Shown here in pieces: positions 52,102 through 61,822 of a DNA stretch of 64,000 nucleotides. The translations under genes were made by a program, and so were the position numbers. Source of the stretch: G942493375 sp942493375 (lineage in GTDB: Bacteria > Armatimonadota > UBA5829); contig OW818698.1 in assembly GCA_942493375.1 (NCBI GenBank), positions 2,232,001-2,296,000 of the forward strand. The letters are read 5' to 3'. Every line of letters begins with the position of its first letter. The stretch's first letter is position 1. The notes under the pieces are model-generated. The model made no database searches and was not told where the DNA came from. It saw only the letters and a list, made by a program, of their open reading frames with translations.

Positions 52102-54633
52102 TTGTTTAATTGTCATTGTAATGTGTTACCAATAGTAGTCATTATCGGGTGTGCTGTCAGCCCGGCGTTTGCATCATCAGCATTCCTTGTAAAGGATGGC
52201 GTCACTCAGCATAAAATTGTCTTGCAGAATGATCCTGCACCTGCAGAGAAGACTGCTGCTGCTGAGTTGGCAGAATATGTTGGCAAAGTCTCTGGAGTAA
52301 AACTCCAAACGGTTACTTCGAGTGATATCCAACAAGGCCCAAGTATCTATATAGGCAAAAACCACCAACTGCCAGCCGATCTTTCAAAACTTGCCAAAGG
52401 ACCATTGGCGGAAGAAGAGATATTGATCTCACCGGGCAAGGATGGCTCAATTCTGTTGTGTGGAGGTAGTCCTCGAGGCACTCTGTATGCTGTATATGAA
52501 TATCTCTACAGGCTTGGAGTAAGGTTCTATACACAGGACTATACCAAGTTGCCGACTCGAACAAAAAACATACCTCTTCCAACATATTTTCGTTATCGTC
52601 CTCCCGCATATGCCAGAAGTATGTCTCTTGGTAATGATGCTCCTCCACAGTGGTATGCTCAAAACAGATTGAATTCAATTGCACTCTGGGGAGATCTGCC
52701 GGTCGAGTATGGTTCAGGTAAACCTGAAGGTCCTGATATGCATACATTCTGGCGATACGTCCCGGTTGGAGTTTTTGCAGAGCAACCTGACTGGGCAGCT
52801 ATGCAAAACGGCAAGAGACTACCACCTGCGGGGAACAGCAACTGGGGAATGTGCCTGCGACCGGAAGCACGCAGCTATCTTGCAGACCGTGCGGTGGAAT
52901 GGAGTGATAGACATCCTGGGTACTCGACCATCTGGATGGGTATTAATGATGGAAGCCCTTTCTGCACTTGCGATTATTGCACTGAATTCTACAAGCAGCA
53001 CGGCGGAAAACCATCTGCTCTTGTAGTTCAATTAATCAATGAACTAGCTGAGAGATTGCCTAACAAGCTGATCAAGACACTGGCATATGGGTGGTCAATG
53101 GACCCTCCTAAGAATATGAAGATGCGCGAAAATACAGTAGTTATGTTCTGCGCACAGGCTGATCCGCATGCATCTATACCAAAAGGAAAATCAGCCGAGG
53201 TTTTGACCAAAAGACTTAACGGCTGGAAACGTGTTGCCAGGAACATTTCGGTTTATCTGTATCCTTACCCAACTGAAAACTACTGGTTTCCTTCACCATC
53301 ACTCTATCCGGGAGCAGAGAGTATTTCCTGGTCGAGTGCAAACGGTATTTCGGAACTGTATGCACAGATATCAGGTTTTGGAGGAAGTCACGGTTCTGAG
53401 TCTTTGGACTTGAGAGCATGGGTCTATTCCAGAACGATGTGGGATCCTAAATCTGACGCACGAGCACTGGTTAAGGAGTTCTGTCGGGACAACTATTCTA
53501 CAGCTGCTGAGGATGTTATCAAGGTCATAAATATGCTGCACTCGAAAGCCTGGGCAAAATCCGCTACAACAAAACACTCTTTTGTAGTGCCTGCATATGT
53601 TGATCCGGTTGGAGTTCACAAGGCCAATAACATACTGGAGAAAGCATATGCCGGACTCGGTAAAAACGATACCGGTGCCAGGGACAGGTTCGAAACATTC
53701 TGGATAGCTTATCTGTGGGCCGATGTCTGGTCCGGTTTTGAGACTATTGGAAAGTATGACGATGATTCCAGCACGTGGTCAGTTCCTATGACTGATGGTG
53801 ACCTGCGCAACCGTTATGCGGTGCTGGTTAAGTCATTGATGATAAAGCACAGAGCGAATGGACTATCTGATCTTGTCCGCTTGAATCCCAGCGATTTATG
53901 CATAGATAAATATGGTAAAAAGTGGCCTGCTGTAAAGATCAGTGATAAGAAGACCAGTTTAGTAGTGGTCCCTGGAATATCCGGAAATATTGTAGAGTTC
54001 AAAGATACTGTCTCAAAGTTTGCTCCACTGAAGGAAGCCTGGTTCTATACAATCCTGCAGTATCCTCTGTTTGCCGCCTGGCGCGAACAGGTTGGAGGGC
54101 AGTATGTGCCTGGATATGAGGTAACAGGCAAAGGAGCAGATTGGGTTGAGATGAAGGGAAATGTCGCCGGCAGTACCGTCAGCAAACGCGTGAGTGTGGG
54201 TGATGGAGTAGTATCAGCAACAGTCGGTTATTCCGGAAGCTCGAGCATACTTTCTACCATAATGATGGACATGAACGACGAAGTATTCGGGATGTCTCCT
54301 GTTGTATATGTGCTGCGATCTGACAATTCATGGAGCCGGAGTTTGCCTAATGAAGGTCTGGGTGATTTCTGGTATTCGTCCAGGTCTGTGGATTTGGCTG
54401 GAGCAGTAGGCAAACTGGCGATTGTGGACAGCAAAGAGACTAAAAGTGTTTTATTTGAATGGAACCCCGAAGAAGCAGAATCGTTGACGGTTGAATATGA
54501 CAGCTACATCCATCCGGCGAACCTTGGAAAGATGCTTCAGCTTATTACCAATTCACGTTCCGGTTCACCCCTTACGATTAAGGCGTCTATATTGAATTCG
54601 TCAGACGAGTTCCCGTGGAAAAGCCGGAAGTAG
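52102..54633 (+). CDS. Exported DUF4838 protein, paralogue of the one at 32204
   Basis: 843 aa from a TTG at 52102 with ggagg 9 nt upstream; the N-terminus is a signal peptide ending in SPAFA. The order is a GH67-N-like alpha/beta domain (AAELAEYVGKVSGVKLQTV...GSPRGTLYAVYEYLYRLG), the DUF4838 barrel (PDWAAMQNGKRLPPAGNSNWGMCLRPEARSYLADRAVEW, GINDGSPFCTCDYCTEFY, ENTVVMFCAQADPH) and a beta-rich C-terminus that lacks the GH2-like module of the first paralogue. Probably a secreted glycoside hydrolase; specificity unknown. It follows the GT39 gene by 28 nt. Confidence 0.88.
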   Translation: MFNCHCNVLPIVVIIGCAVSPAFASSAFLVKDGVTQHKIVLQNDPAPAEKTAAAELAEYVGKVSGVKLQTVTSSDIQQGPSIYIGKNHQLPADLSKLAKGPLAEEEILISPGKDGSILLCGGSPRGTLYAVYEYLYRLGVRFYTQDYTKLPTRTKNIPLPTYFRYRPPAYARSMSLGNDAPPQWYAQNRLNSIALWGDLPVEYGSGKPEGPDMHTFWRYVPVGVFAEQPDWAAMQNGKRLPPAGNSNWGMCLRPEARSYLADRAVEWSDRHPGYSTIWMGINDGSPFCTCDYCTEFYKQHGGKPSALVVQLINELAERLPNKLIKTLAYGWSMDPPKNMKMRENTVVMFCAQADPHASIPKGKSAEVLTKRLNGWKRVARNISVYLYPYPTENYWFPSPSLYPGAESISWSSANGISELYAQISGFGGSHGSESLDLRAWVYSRTMWDPKSDARALVKEFCRDNYSTAAEDVIKVINMLHSKAWAKSATTKHSFVVPAYVDPVGVHKANNILEKAYAGLGKNDTGARDRFETFWIAYLWADVWSGFETIGKYDDDSSTWSVPMTDGDLRNRYAVLVKSLMIKHRANGLSDLVRLNPSDLCIDKYGKKWPAVKISDKKTSLVVVPGISGNIVEFKDTVSKFAPLKEAWFYTILQYPLFAAWREQVGGQYVPGYEVTGKGADWVEMKGNVAGSTVSKRVSVGDGVVSATVGYSGSSSILSTIMMDMNDEVFGMSPVVYVLRSDNSWSRSLPNEGLGDFWYSSRSVDLAGAVGKLAIVDSKETKSVLFEWNPEEAESLTVEYDSYIHPANLGKMLQLITNSRSGSPLTIKASILNSSDEFPWKSRK

Positions 54634-54750
54634 TAGGGATAGGTAGACGTTGCAGCTCTTTGAAATAGGATGTAATTGGAAGCCGATATCGGAATAATTG
54701 GGCGTATTGTGGTAGAATAACGTGCGCGTATATGGAGGTAACCCTAACTC

Positions 54751-55761
54751 ATGCAGTTAATTGAAGCCATTGAAATAGATAGAATTGTCATCCACGGTGT
54801 TAACAACATGGCGGATGAACCTGAGATAGCCGATAGAGAGGAAATCCTCAGCGAAGGACTCAAGTTTTTCTTTGAAGAACATATTCGGACTTGTATCAAG
54901 AGCTCCAGCACACTGACAGCCAAGTTCAAACACTCTGACAGTACAGTGGCATCCTGCACGGCAGCTCTGATTGAAAGACCTGAGGATTTCGTTGAACAGT
55001 CCAAGGTCATCGGTCTTTGGTTTGCACACAATATGGGGAAATCAGGACAGCTGCAGACATTCCTGGCAGTTGTGGCATTCTCTGACCCGGATACTGACGA
55101 ACGTTATCTGGCTCTTCTAAAACTTGACCCTGTCAGAGCGTTTGTAAGAAGCGGTGAAGGCAAGTCCTTTGAAGCTATACAGATCATGCCGGAACCAGGA
55201 AAAGCACTGGGCAGGTTTGCCATTGTTCGTGCGTTTGATGATGAAAACAGATATGATGCCCTCTACAGGAACTACTCCTCATCTAAGGATGAAGATCCGG
55301 AGCTGGCTGGAATGTGGCTGGAAGGATTCCTTGAAGCAGATGATGTCCCTACGCCAAGACATATGACACAGCTGGTAGTAAAGGAAACTGAACGCTGGAT
55401 ATCCCAGAATGAGGATATGGTGCAGGAAGAGGCAGCTGGAGCCCTTAGAGGAGCTGTCAGAACTATGGCGCAGTCCGAAGAGATGGATGTTGAAGCTATT
55501 GCCACTGCAACAATCCCTGAACCTGAACAGAGGGAAAACTACATCAAGAGGCTTCTGGACAAAGGACTTCCTGATACCACATTCGAACCCGACAGAGTCT
55601 GGGCAGAAAGATCAGCCCGTAAAATCACGTATATGTGTGATGACGGAGTTCAGATCAGCGGTCCCAGCGATGTAATAGACGAGGTAGTCCAAATCCTCCC
55701 CAGAACCACAGATCACAAGACGAGAGTGGTAGTGGAAACCAGGAAGTTCCTGCAGAAGTAG
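54751..55761 (+). CDS. Nucleoid-associated protein, YejK/NdpA-like
   Basis: 336 aa, no signal peptide. The pattern IDRIVIHGVNNMADEPEIADREEILSEGLKFFFEEHIRTCIKSSSTLTAKF and the middle LQTFLAVVAFSDPDTDERYLALLKLDP match the 37-kDa nucleoid-associated protein family (PF04245). Family members bind DNA and are found in the nucleoid of E. coli (YejK). ggagg lies 11 nt before the ATG. A strong terminator follows. Confidence 0.8.
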   Translation: MQLIEAIEIDRIVIHGVNNMADEPEIADREEILSEGLKFFFEEHIRTCIKSSSTLTAKFKHSDSTVASCTAALIERPEDFVEQSKVIGLWFAHNMGKSGQLQTFLAVVAFSDPDTDERYLALLKLDPVRAFVRSGEGKSFEAIQIMPEPGKALGRFAIVRAFDDENRYDALYRNYSSSKDEDPELAGMWLEGFLEADDVPTPRHMTQLVVKETERWISQNEDMVQEEAAGALRGAVRTMAQSEEMDVEAIATATIPEPEQRENYIKRLLDKGLPDTTFEPDRVWAERSARKITYMCDDGVQISGPSDVIDEVVQILPRTTDHKTRVVVETRKFLQK

Positions 55762-55795
55762 GGGCTTTTGGGAAACAAGACAGATAGGACTAATA

Positions 55796-55828
55796 AGACC
55801 AATAGGACGGACTCTATTGGTCTTTTTT
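55796..55828 (+). terminator. Intrinsic terminator after the YejK-like gene
   Basis: agaccaatag (55796-55805) and ctattggtct (55814-55823) form a perfect 10-bp stem with 8-nt loop and a T6 run. Confidence 0.85.
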
Positions 55829-55849
55829 GTCGTTGAAGTCCATTCATCC

Positions 55850-57628
55850 TTACAAACTCTTCAGCTGTTCAATAGCTTCTGCGATATCTGATCTGCGCTT
55901 CAGGATGACTGTGGGATCGATTGTGTGTTGTCTGTGGTTAACCGCAATTGATTCGTCCATCACAAGGAGCTTTTCAGCGTGTTCTATTTTAGTGTCCAAA
56001 ACGCTTCTCTTTTTAGCAGAATCCACAAGCTTTTTAAGCATATAGAAATACTCATAGTCTTCAATGCCATCACGCAAATTCTCAAGGCGGATACTGGAGA
56101 GCGGTGTTACATTCGGACCTGGATACATCAGGTAGCCATCCCCATTCCATCCCGGCAGATTGTCCTGCGGGACCAACTGTTGAGTTAGCCAGGGAGATTC
56201 CGGCCAGGGTTTTGCGTAGGTCTTGATATTGCGTGTCCACCAATTCAAGTTGTGGTAGAGCAAACCCTTCACATCATATTTCCAGTTCATCCAGGGAAGC
56301 AACCTCGATTCTATCCCCCGACTTTCGATCAAAGCTACTGTTGGGTAAGGAGGTCCAGGAGCGCAGCAGATATACCACCAGATTTCTTTCCCGGTTGCTT
56401 TGAGAGCTTCGTGAAAAGCAGGATCATCACTAATCTGTCCACTGATCGGACACCATATATCCACCATCTCCCCGGCATATTTATCAAATACTTTGAGCCC
56501 ATCTGTACCGGTGTTGAAAGCAACCAGAGTTTTGAAGTTTGGAGCAGCACGGCGCAGATCGGCCATCCTGGTTTGTATTCTCTCTCCCCATTCATCGGTT
56601 GCCGGCGGCTCATCGAAGCTGTAAAGGATTGCCTTGTCCGTCCAACCTTCTTTTGCGGCTTTCTCCTGCAGTTCCTTGAGATGAGCAGTCAGTGTAGAGA
56701 CATATCCCTGGCTCCAAGTGTAAGGTCCCTGGAAATGAGTTCCCACATTGTAGCTGTCTGCTCCGAAATCGCAGGCATACTTAATATCATCACCCCTGGG
56801 AACAAGCTGCTCCTTCATCGGTACCATATCAGGTGGCCAGTAGTCCCCATAATGCCTGCGGGAAGTATAAAGCTCATTCTGCGGATACAAAGCAACAGGG
56901 CTGATCCTGTGATCGATAATCCACTTATACCAGGCCCTGCGCTGATCCTGACTCAGTAGTGTGCCATAATAACCTTCAACCACACCTTCAGAGAAGTTGA
57001 ACATTGTTCTGAGATGGTGTTCGCGGGGAATCTCAAAATTCCAAACCTTAACATAAATCGGAATGCGGACTGGCACGTTACCGGCAGCACTTACAGTTAC
57101 ATTACCCTTATAATCTCCCGGCTTTGTTCCTGGTATTGCATGCACAGTTATCCAGACCGGCTGTATGTGTTTAGCTTTTACGTCGAACGGCTCGTTTGAT
57201 GATAAGGGATCGGGCCACCAGCCTATTCTGTCTACGTGGTATCTGGGTTGAGTAGTCTCAACATATCTGACCGGAGATATCTGTATATCCTTACTTCGGA
57301 TAGATGCCACACCGCCAATATGCACTAGATCCGATATGTTAACCTTTACGTTCTTTAGGTTCTTCCCAAGTGGAATTACTACAAGCTGAGAACCCTCAAA
57401 TTCATTGGCAGCCAGGGATATACTTATCTTGTCAGCGAGTTTTTCCTTATAGCTATCCTCCATGAATAGCTTCTCCATAGTACTAACACATCCAATGGCA
57501 AATGTAGGTTTCATAGTATGATAACTGTTCTTCATAGATTCAGGCGTATTTGCAGATGCACACATAACTGCCGAATTTGCCAACACACATGCAACTGCTG
57601 AGAAAAATAGAATACTAATAGATTTCAA
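55850..57628 (-). CDS. Exported GH123-like (DUF4091) protein
   Basis: 592 aa with a signal peptide (MKSISILFFSAVACVLANSAVMCASA). The N-terminal beta-sandwich and the catalytic barrel of DUF4091/GH123 are recognised by YKGNVTVSAAGNVPVRIPIYVKVWNFEIP, the candidate catalytic pair in AILYSFDEPPATDEWGERI (Asp-Glu) and the final LENLRDGIEDYEYFYMLKKL typical of DUF4091. GH123 enzymes release beta-N-acetylgalactosamine by substrate-assisted catalysis using an Asp-Glu pair; activity on a host glycan is inferred. It converges on the YejK-like gene with a shared terminator region. Confidence 0.88.
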   Translation of the reverse strand: MKSISILFFSAVACVLANSAVMCASANTPESMKNSYHTMKPTFAIGCVSTMEKLFMEDSYKEKLADKISISLAANEFEGSQLVVIPLGKNLKNVKVNISDLVHIGGVASIRSKDIQISPVRYVETTQPRYHVDRIGWWPDPLSSNEPFDVKAKHIQPVWITVHAIPGTKPGDYKGNVTVSAAGNVPVRIPIYVKVWNFEIPREHHLRTMFNFSEGVVEGYYGTLLSQDQRRAWYKWIIDHRISPVALYPQNELYTSRRHYGDYWPPDMVPMKEQLVPRGDDIKYACDFGADSYNVGTHFQGPYTWSQGYVSTLTAHLKELQEKAAKEGWTDKAILYSFDEPPATDEWGERIQTRMADLRRAAPNFKTLVAFNTGTDGLKVFDKYAGEMVDIWCPISGQISDDPAFHEALKATGKEIWWYICCAPGPPYPTVALIESRGIESRLLPWMNWKYDVKGLLYHNLNWWTRNIKTYAKPWPESPWLTQQLVPQDNLPGWNGDGYLMYPGPNVTPLSSIRLENLRDGIEDYEYFYMLKKLVDSAKKRSVLDTKIEHAEKLLVMDESIAVNHRQHTIDPTVILKRRSDIAEAIEQLKSL

Positions 57629-57714
57629 TATATACCCCTGACTGCTAACACAATGAACACTTTAATTCGGATTTTTACGACATATAACTTTTTGATCTAT
57701 TATCGCTCAACTTA

Positions 57715-58887
57715 TCACTCATCCGACGTGCATCTTACCTCTTTTAAATATCCATCGCTATCAATTCCTTCCGGACCTACACTATAGAGAAGATACGTAT
57801 CTCCGTCAATTCGGTATCTATATATATCATCTCTTGAAAATGGATCCACTGGAATAACCTCTAGATACTCGGGAACCAAATCAGCCAGGGAGATTGGATA
57901 ATTGCTGGTCTCATATTTATGGGCTCTTATTGCCCAGTTAAGCATAAGTAGATCAAATATCACCCGTGTACAAAGTGATTCCATCTGAAAAGATACCATA
58001 AGCTTAGGATTGAGCCAATTAAAATGCACCCAAGATCTGAGGACAAATTGCTTGGACATTGGAGAACCATTTACTACCTGATTGATAATACTATCGTATT
58101 CCTTTTCCAATGCTGTAATGAATCTCTGTCTGTTATATGCCAGGAGTTTTAAGAACAGAAAACCCCAGGTTTTACTGCCCGATAGAGATACTGCTGCATA
58201 TAATCTCCAATTGGAATTGCTACACTGCTCTTTCAGATGAGAAAAATAGATATTGTTCTTTGAGAACCACGTTTTCCAGTAAGGATGAATTCTCAAAGCA
58301 ATTTGACTCATCCTATCTAGAACCATCTTCAACTCTCTGGAGATCAGTTTTCCCTCCAGAGTTTGCAAATTATGACAGCACTGGCGCAATAATAAATAGG
58401 AAAACGACGAATCCGGTTTGAATGAATCACCCTGAGGAAACCTGACTGCCACATCCACACAGTCCAATAATGCTTCTGCAGCCTCAATGAACATATCCTG
58501 AGCAGCAAATACTTCACCTTGAAGAGTTATTAATCGGCAGAGAGTGTAGGTAACTATTGCTTCTCCATCATCAGATAAGGCATTATCCGGCCATTCAGCT
58601 TGCAAACTCATCTTGAATTTGGCAATTGCAGCTTCATTGGCACGTAAGACAGCCTGTTTTTCTTCCAGCGTATATGGTCTGTCAAGTGTTTCTGGTTTTG
58701 GCACGCCCTCCGGTGGGTCTACATCCTCTTTCAGATAGTATACTTCTGAAAGTGCATTTGTTTGTGTGTGTTTGACAAGACTATCGGATGGTTTGTTGGA
58801 TAATGCTTCGGAGATTTGCCTGGGGCATGAAATCAGCCTGAGCGCTTCAAGGAAAATAGTAAAACCATCCTGTTGTGTAGTATCCAT
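57715..58887 (-). CDS. Hypothetical protein with a C-terminal 'DPFS..YSVGPEGIDSDG' motif
   Basis: 390 aa, no signal peptide. The body is helical. The C-terminal ~60 residues (YPISLADLVPEYLEVIPVDPFSRDDIYRYRIDGDTYLLYSVGPEGIDSDG) match a short module seen at the end of many uncharacterised proteins in Planctomycetota-like genomes, related in pattern to the C-terminus of type II secretion pseudopilin-like proteins. Function is unknown. It is 86 nt upstream of the GH123-like gene and on the same strand. Confidence 0.7.
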   Translation of the reverse strand: MDTTQQDGFTIFLEALRLISCPRQISEALSNKPSDSLVKHTQTNALSEVYYLKEDVDPPEGVPKPETLDRPYTLEEKQAVLRANEAAIAKFKMSLQAEWPDNALSDDGEAIVTYTLCRLITLQGEVFAAQDMFIEAAEALLDCVDVAVRFPQGDSFKPDSSFSYLLLRQCCHNLQTLEGKLISRELKMVLDRMSQIALRIHPYWKTWFSKNNIYFSHLKEQCSNSNWRLYAAVSLSGSKTWGFLFLKLLAYNRQRFITALEKEYDSIINQVVNGSPMSKQFVLRSWVHFNWLNPKLMVSFQMESLCTRVIFDLLMLNWAIRAHKYETSNYPISLADLVPEYLEVIPVDPFSRDDIYRYRIDGDTYLLYSVGPEGIDSDGYLKEVRCTSDE

Positions 58888-59025
58888 GATGCACTTCCTT
58901 CAGCGATTATTTGGTTGAATAATACGTATATGACACATAAGACTTATAGGACAAATAGGACATATAACCATTGATTTTATTTTGTCCTGTTCGTCCTATA
59001 TGTCCTATTCTAACCAAACAGCTTT
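58888..59025. repeat. 'cctatatgtcctatt' repeat block
   Basis: Inverted units aataggacatata and tatatgtcctatt occur at about 58950-59012. Similar tcctataagtcctat units are at 25325 and 55781. Confidence 0.5.
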
Positions 59026-60024
59026 CTACACCGGCAGTCCTGGTTGGACTTCCAGACTTCGGATTATGTCTTCTACTACTGAGTCTGTGGTGATTCTTTC
59101 GGCTTCTCCTTCGAAGTTCAGGATTAGCCTGTGCCTGAGGGCCAGTTTGGAGACTTTGCGGATGTCATCGAATGCTACGTTGTAACGACCGTCCAGCAAT
59201 GCACACACCTTGGCACCCAGAACCACTGCCTGTGCCCCTCTGGGGCTGGAACCATATCTGACGTAGCGGTTGACCAACTGAGAGGCGTATTCACCACCGG
59301 GATGGGTAGCCATTACCATTTTCAACGCATACTCTTTGACGTGTTGTGCTATAACTACTTCTCTGGCAAATGCCCGCATCTCTGCAAGCTCAGAGGGGTC
59401 CATTACTTTGTCTGCATGGCACTCTGTAAGAACAGTTGTGCGGTCAATAATGCCTGATAGATCATCCAGTGAAGGGAACTCTACCATAAGCTTGAATAGG
59501 AATCTATCAAGTTGAGCTTCGGGGAGTGGGTATGTGCCTTCCATTTCCAGGGGGTTCTGGGTTGCCAGGACAAGGAATGGTTCGTCCAGTTTACGAATAG
59601 TGCCTGCTACGGTCACCGATCGCTCCTGCATAGCCTCAAGCATAGCTGACTGTGTCTTTGGAGTTGCGCGGTTGACTTCGTCTGCTAACACTATATTTGC
59701 AAATATTGGACCGTGCTGGAACTCAAATCGTCTGGCACCGGTTTCGGTCTCAACTAAAATATTAGTGCCTACAATATCAGCCGGCATTAAATCGGGGGTG
59801 AACTGGATCCTGGCGAATTTCAAATCGCAAGCTTCAGCCAAGGTTCGGACAAGTAGAGTCTTTCCCAAGCCTGGTACACCCTCTAACAATGCATGGCCAT
59901 TAGCAACCAGGCATATTATAACTCCATCGACAACCTCGTTCTGTCCAACAATAACCTTACCAATCTCATCCCGGAGCCGGGTAAAATACATATTAAACTG
60001 CTCAAGTCGCTTCTCAGATGTCAT
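59026..60024 (-). CDS. MoxR-type AAA+ ATPase
   Basis: 332 aa. Walker A GVPGLGKT at 49-56, Walker B IVLADEVNRATPKTQSAMLEAMQE, sensor-type motif FLVLATQNPLEMEGTYPLPEAQLDRF, and the C-terminal lid GSSPRGAQAVVLGAKVCALLDGR are all characteristic of MoxR. These ATPases act as chaperones that insert or activate cofactors or complexes and are often beside DUF58 and von Willebrand A genes; none is in this window. It is downstream of the coiled-coil membrane protein with a 133-bp repeat gap. Confidence 0.93.
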   Translation of the reverse strand: MTSEKRLEQFNMYFTRLRDEIGKVIVGQNEVVDGVIICLVANGHALLEGVPGLGKTLLVRTLAEACDLKFARIQFTPDLMPADIVGTNILVETETGARRFEFQHGPIFANIVLADEVNRATPKTQSAMLEAMQERSVTVAGTIRKLDEPFLVLATQNPLEMEGTYPLPEAQLDRFLFKLMVEFPSLDDLSGIIDRTTVLTECHADKVMDPSELAEMRAFAREVVIAQHVKEYALKMVMATHPGGEYASQLVNRYVRYGSSPRGAQAVVLGAKVCALLDGRYNVAFDDIRKVSKLALRHRLILNFEGEAERITTDSVVEDIIRSLEVQPGLPV

Positions 60025-60157
60025 TATTCATCTCCTTTTTTGATAGGCTTCAAGCTCTAGACTTCAGGAAGGTTGGGCTTTGGTGGAAACTGAAAACAAA
60101 ACAGGTATGCACTGTTCCCGTCCTAAAGCCTAAAGACTATAGCCTAAAGTCTTGCTG
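60025..60157. repeat. 'gcttcaagctctag / cctaaagcctaaag' repeat
   Basis: Most of the gap between MoxR and the coiled-coil protein is this repeat, which recurs at 10442-10586. Confidence 0.5.
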
Positions 60158-61804
60158 TCACTGTAGGCTGCCGAAGTAGTCTTTTACTCGTTTTCTATAT
60201 GCTGGTGGAACCTGGTCGCGTTGCAGGGAATCCTCTGCGGCTTTCTTATAGCCGGGCATTACTGCAGTATAGGGGACTTTAGCAGCTCCTACCTGATCTG
60301 GGGCGCCCTTGGATTCTCCACCGGAGAAAACCATTCCGCTCTCCCCAACCTGACTGGTAACCTTTTCAGCAGTCTTGACGTCGTTTATCTTTCCAAGAGG
60401 ACCGGTATTTGAATTATCTGCCCCAAATCCACCACCAGGACCAGGAGATCCACCCGGTCCCATACAAATACCCTTGCCTGCGGAATTACATAAGCCACCC
60501 AACCCCAAAGCCAAAGAAGCATTTTTGCAAGACTTGCAAGCCTGGGCCATTTTCTGGCACTTTTGCATCTCCTCAATCATTTTTTTCAGCTCTTCCGGAC
60601 TCATTTTTGCCAGCTTTTCAGCATCACTTCGTAGCTTCTTCGCTAATTCGTTAAGGTCAGTATTTTTCAACGCCTCAGCCAGAGCTTTCATTTGTTCCTG
60701 GAGCATCTTCTGATCCGCTTTACTCATCTTGTTGCCTTGTAGATTGATCTTCTTTGCAAGCTGCTGCATTATTTCAGTGGCTTTTTGGTAGTCTTTGTTC
60801 TGCATCAATTTCGCAAGAGCTTCAGCTAGTTCGGATGGAATAGCTGCGGTATTGCCGGGTTTGGAATATTTCTGGACAAGGTTTTCGAGCTCCTTGCGTT
60901 CGGATTCTGTAAGAGGGCCTTGCTTACGAGCTAACTCCGCCATGCGCTTATCTGTAGGGACCTGCTTCATAGCATCCAGTTTTGGTATGTTCTTTTCTTT
61001 GGCTATCTGCTCAGCAATCTTTTGTGCGAGTTCGGGGGTCTTGGAAGCTATTTCCTTGCTGGCCTGGTCCATTGTCTTGTCAGCGGTATTGGCCTTAGCG
61101 AGTTTCTCCTGCATTTTTTCAGCCTGTTTATCCAACTTTTTGAGCTTGAGCATCGCTTGCTTTTTTTCCATCCGTCCGGTCTGCATCTTCTTGCCCAGAG
61201 TGTCGAGTTTTTTAGCAAGCCTTCGGAGCTCCTCTTTCTCGGGGACTTCCTGTTTGCGCAGGTCCTTGGCAACTGTTACCAGTTTCTTTCCCTGGGCAGC
61301 CATTGCAGCATTTTCAAGCCTGCGGGCTTTTGATTGGAAGATTGAAAGCTGCGGGATAACTATTAGGGCAAGCAGCAGGGTGACAGCTATTGTGAATAAT
61401 GTGTGAGGACGACCGAATTTATGCGGGAAGACTTCAGCAGGTTTGAGACCGGATGCATGTTCTGAGGCATCAGCAATTATTGCATTGTCAACATCGGCAG
61501 CCAGTTTGCCTGTCTCAACAAGGTATGCAGTGGACATACGTTCCTTTAGTCCGGAACGTCTGTCTGCTTCTATTGCAACCAGCAGATTATCCAGTTTCTT
61601 AAGAACACCGTACACAGCTCCAATTGCGATACCGGCAATCACTGTAGCTATCCATAATCCGTAGTCCAGAAGCACATCATATTTGGTAGAAAACAGGACA
61701 AACAAGCAAGCAATAATCGAGCCGATGCTACCACCTATCAGAGCATATCGTTCGACAAACAGAACACGGATTCTATGTTTTAAGCCGGAAAGCTCTTTGA
61801 TCAT
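60158..61804 (-). CDS. Membrane protein with long coiled coil
   Basis: 548 aa. Two or three membrane spans near the N-terminus (~21-65 and ~132-152) are followed by ~250 residues of Lys/Glu/Ala/Leu-rich helical coiled coil, then a Gly/Pro/Ser-rich cysteine segment (CQKMAQACKSCKNAS) and the C-terminal QVPPAYRKRVKDYFGSLQ, a pattern common at the end of proteins in MoxR-linked operons (DUF4175-like). Function unknown. It is likely to work with the MoxR ATPase downstream and the ABC-2 permease 18 nt upstream. Confidence 0.7.
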   Translation of the reverse strand: MIKELSGLKHRIRVLFVERYALIGGSIGSIIACLFVLFSTKYDVLLDYGLWIATVIAGIAIGAVYGVLKKLDNLLVAIEADRRSGLKERMSTAYLVETGKLAADVDNAIIADASEHASGLKPAEVFPHKFGRPHTLFTIAVTLLLALIVIPQLSIFQSKARRLENAAMAAQGKKLVTVAKDLRKQEVPEKEELRRLAKKLDTLGKKMQTGRMEKKQAMLKLKKLDKQAEKMQEKLAKANTADKTMDQASKEIASKTPELAQKIAEQIAKEKNIPKLDAMKQVPTDKRMAELARKQGPLTESERKELENLVQKYSKPGNTAAIPSELAEALAKLMQNKDYQKATEIMQQLAKKINLQGNKMSKADQKMLQEQMKALAEALKNTDLNELAKKLRSDAEKLAKMSPEELKKMIEEMQKCQKMAQACKSCKNASLALGLGGLCNSAGKGICMGPGGSPGPGGGFGADNSNTGPLGKINDVKTAEKVTSQVGESGMVFSGGESKGAPDQVGAAKVPYTAVMPGYKKAAEDSLQRDQVPPAYRKRVKDYFGSLQ

Positions 61805-61822
61805 TTTGGCACCACTGTCTTT

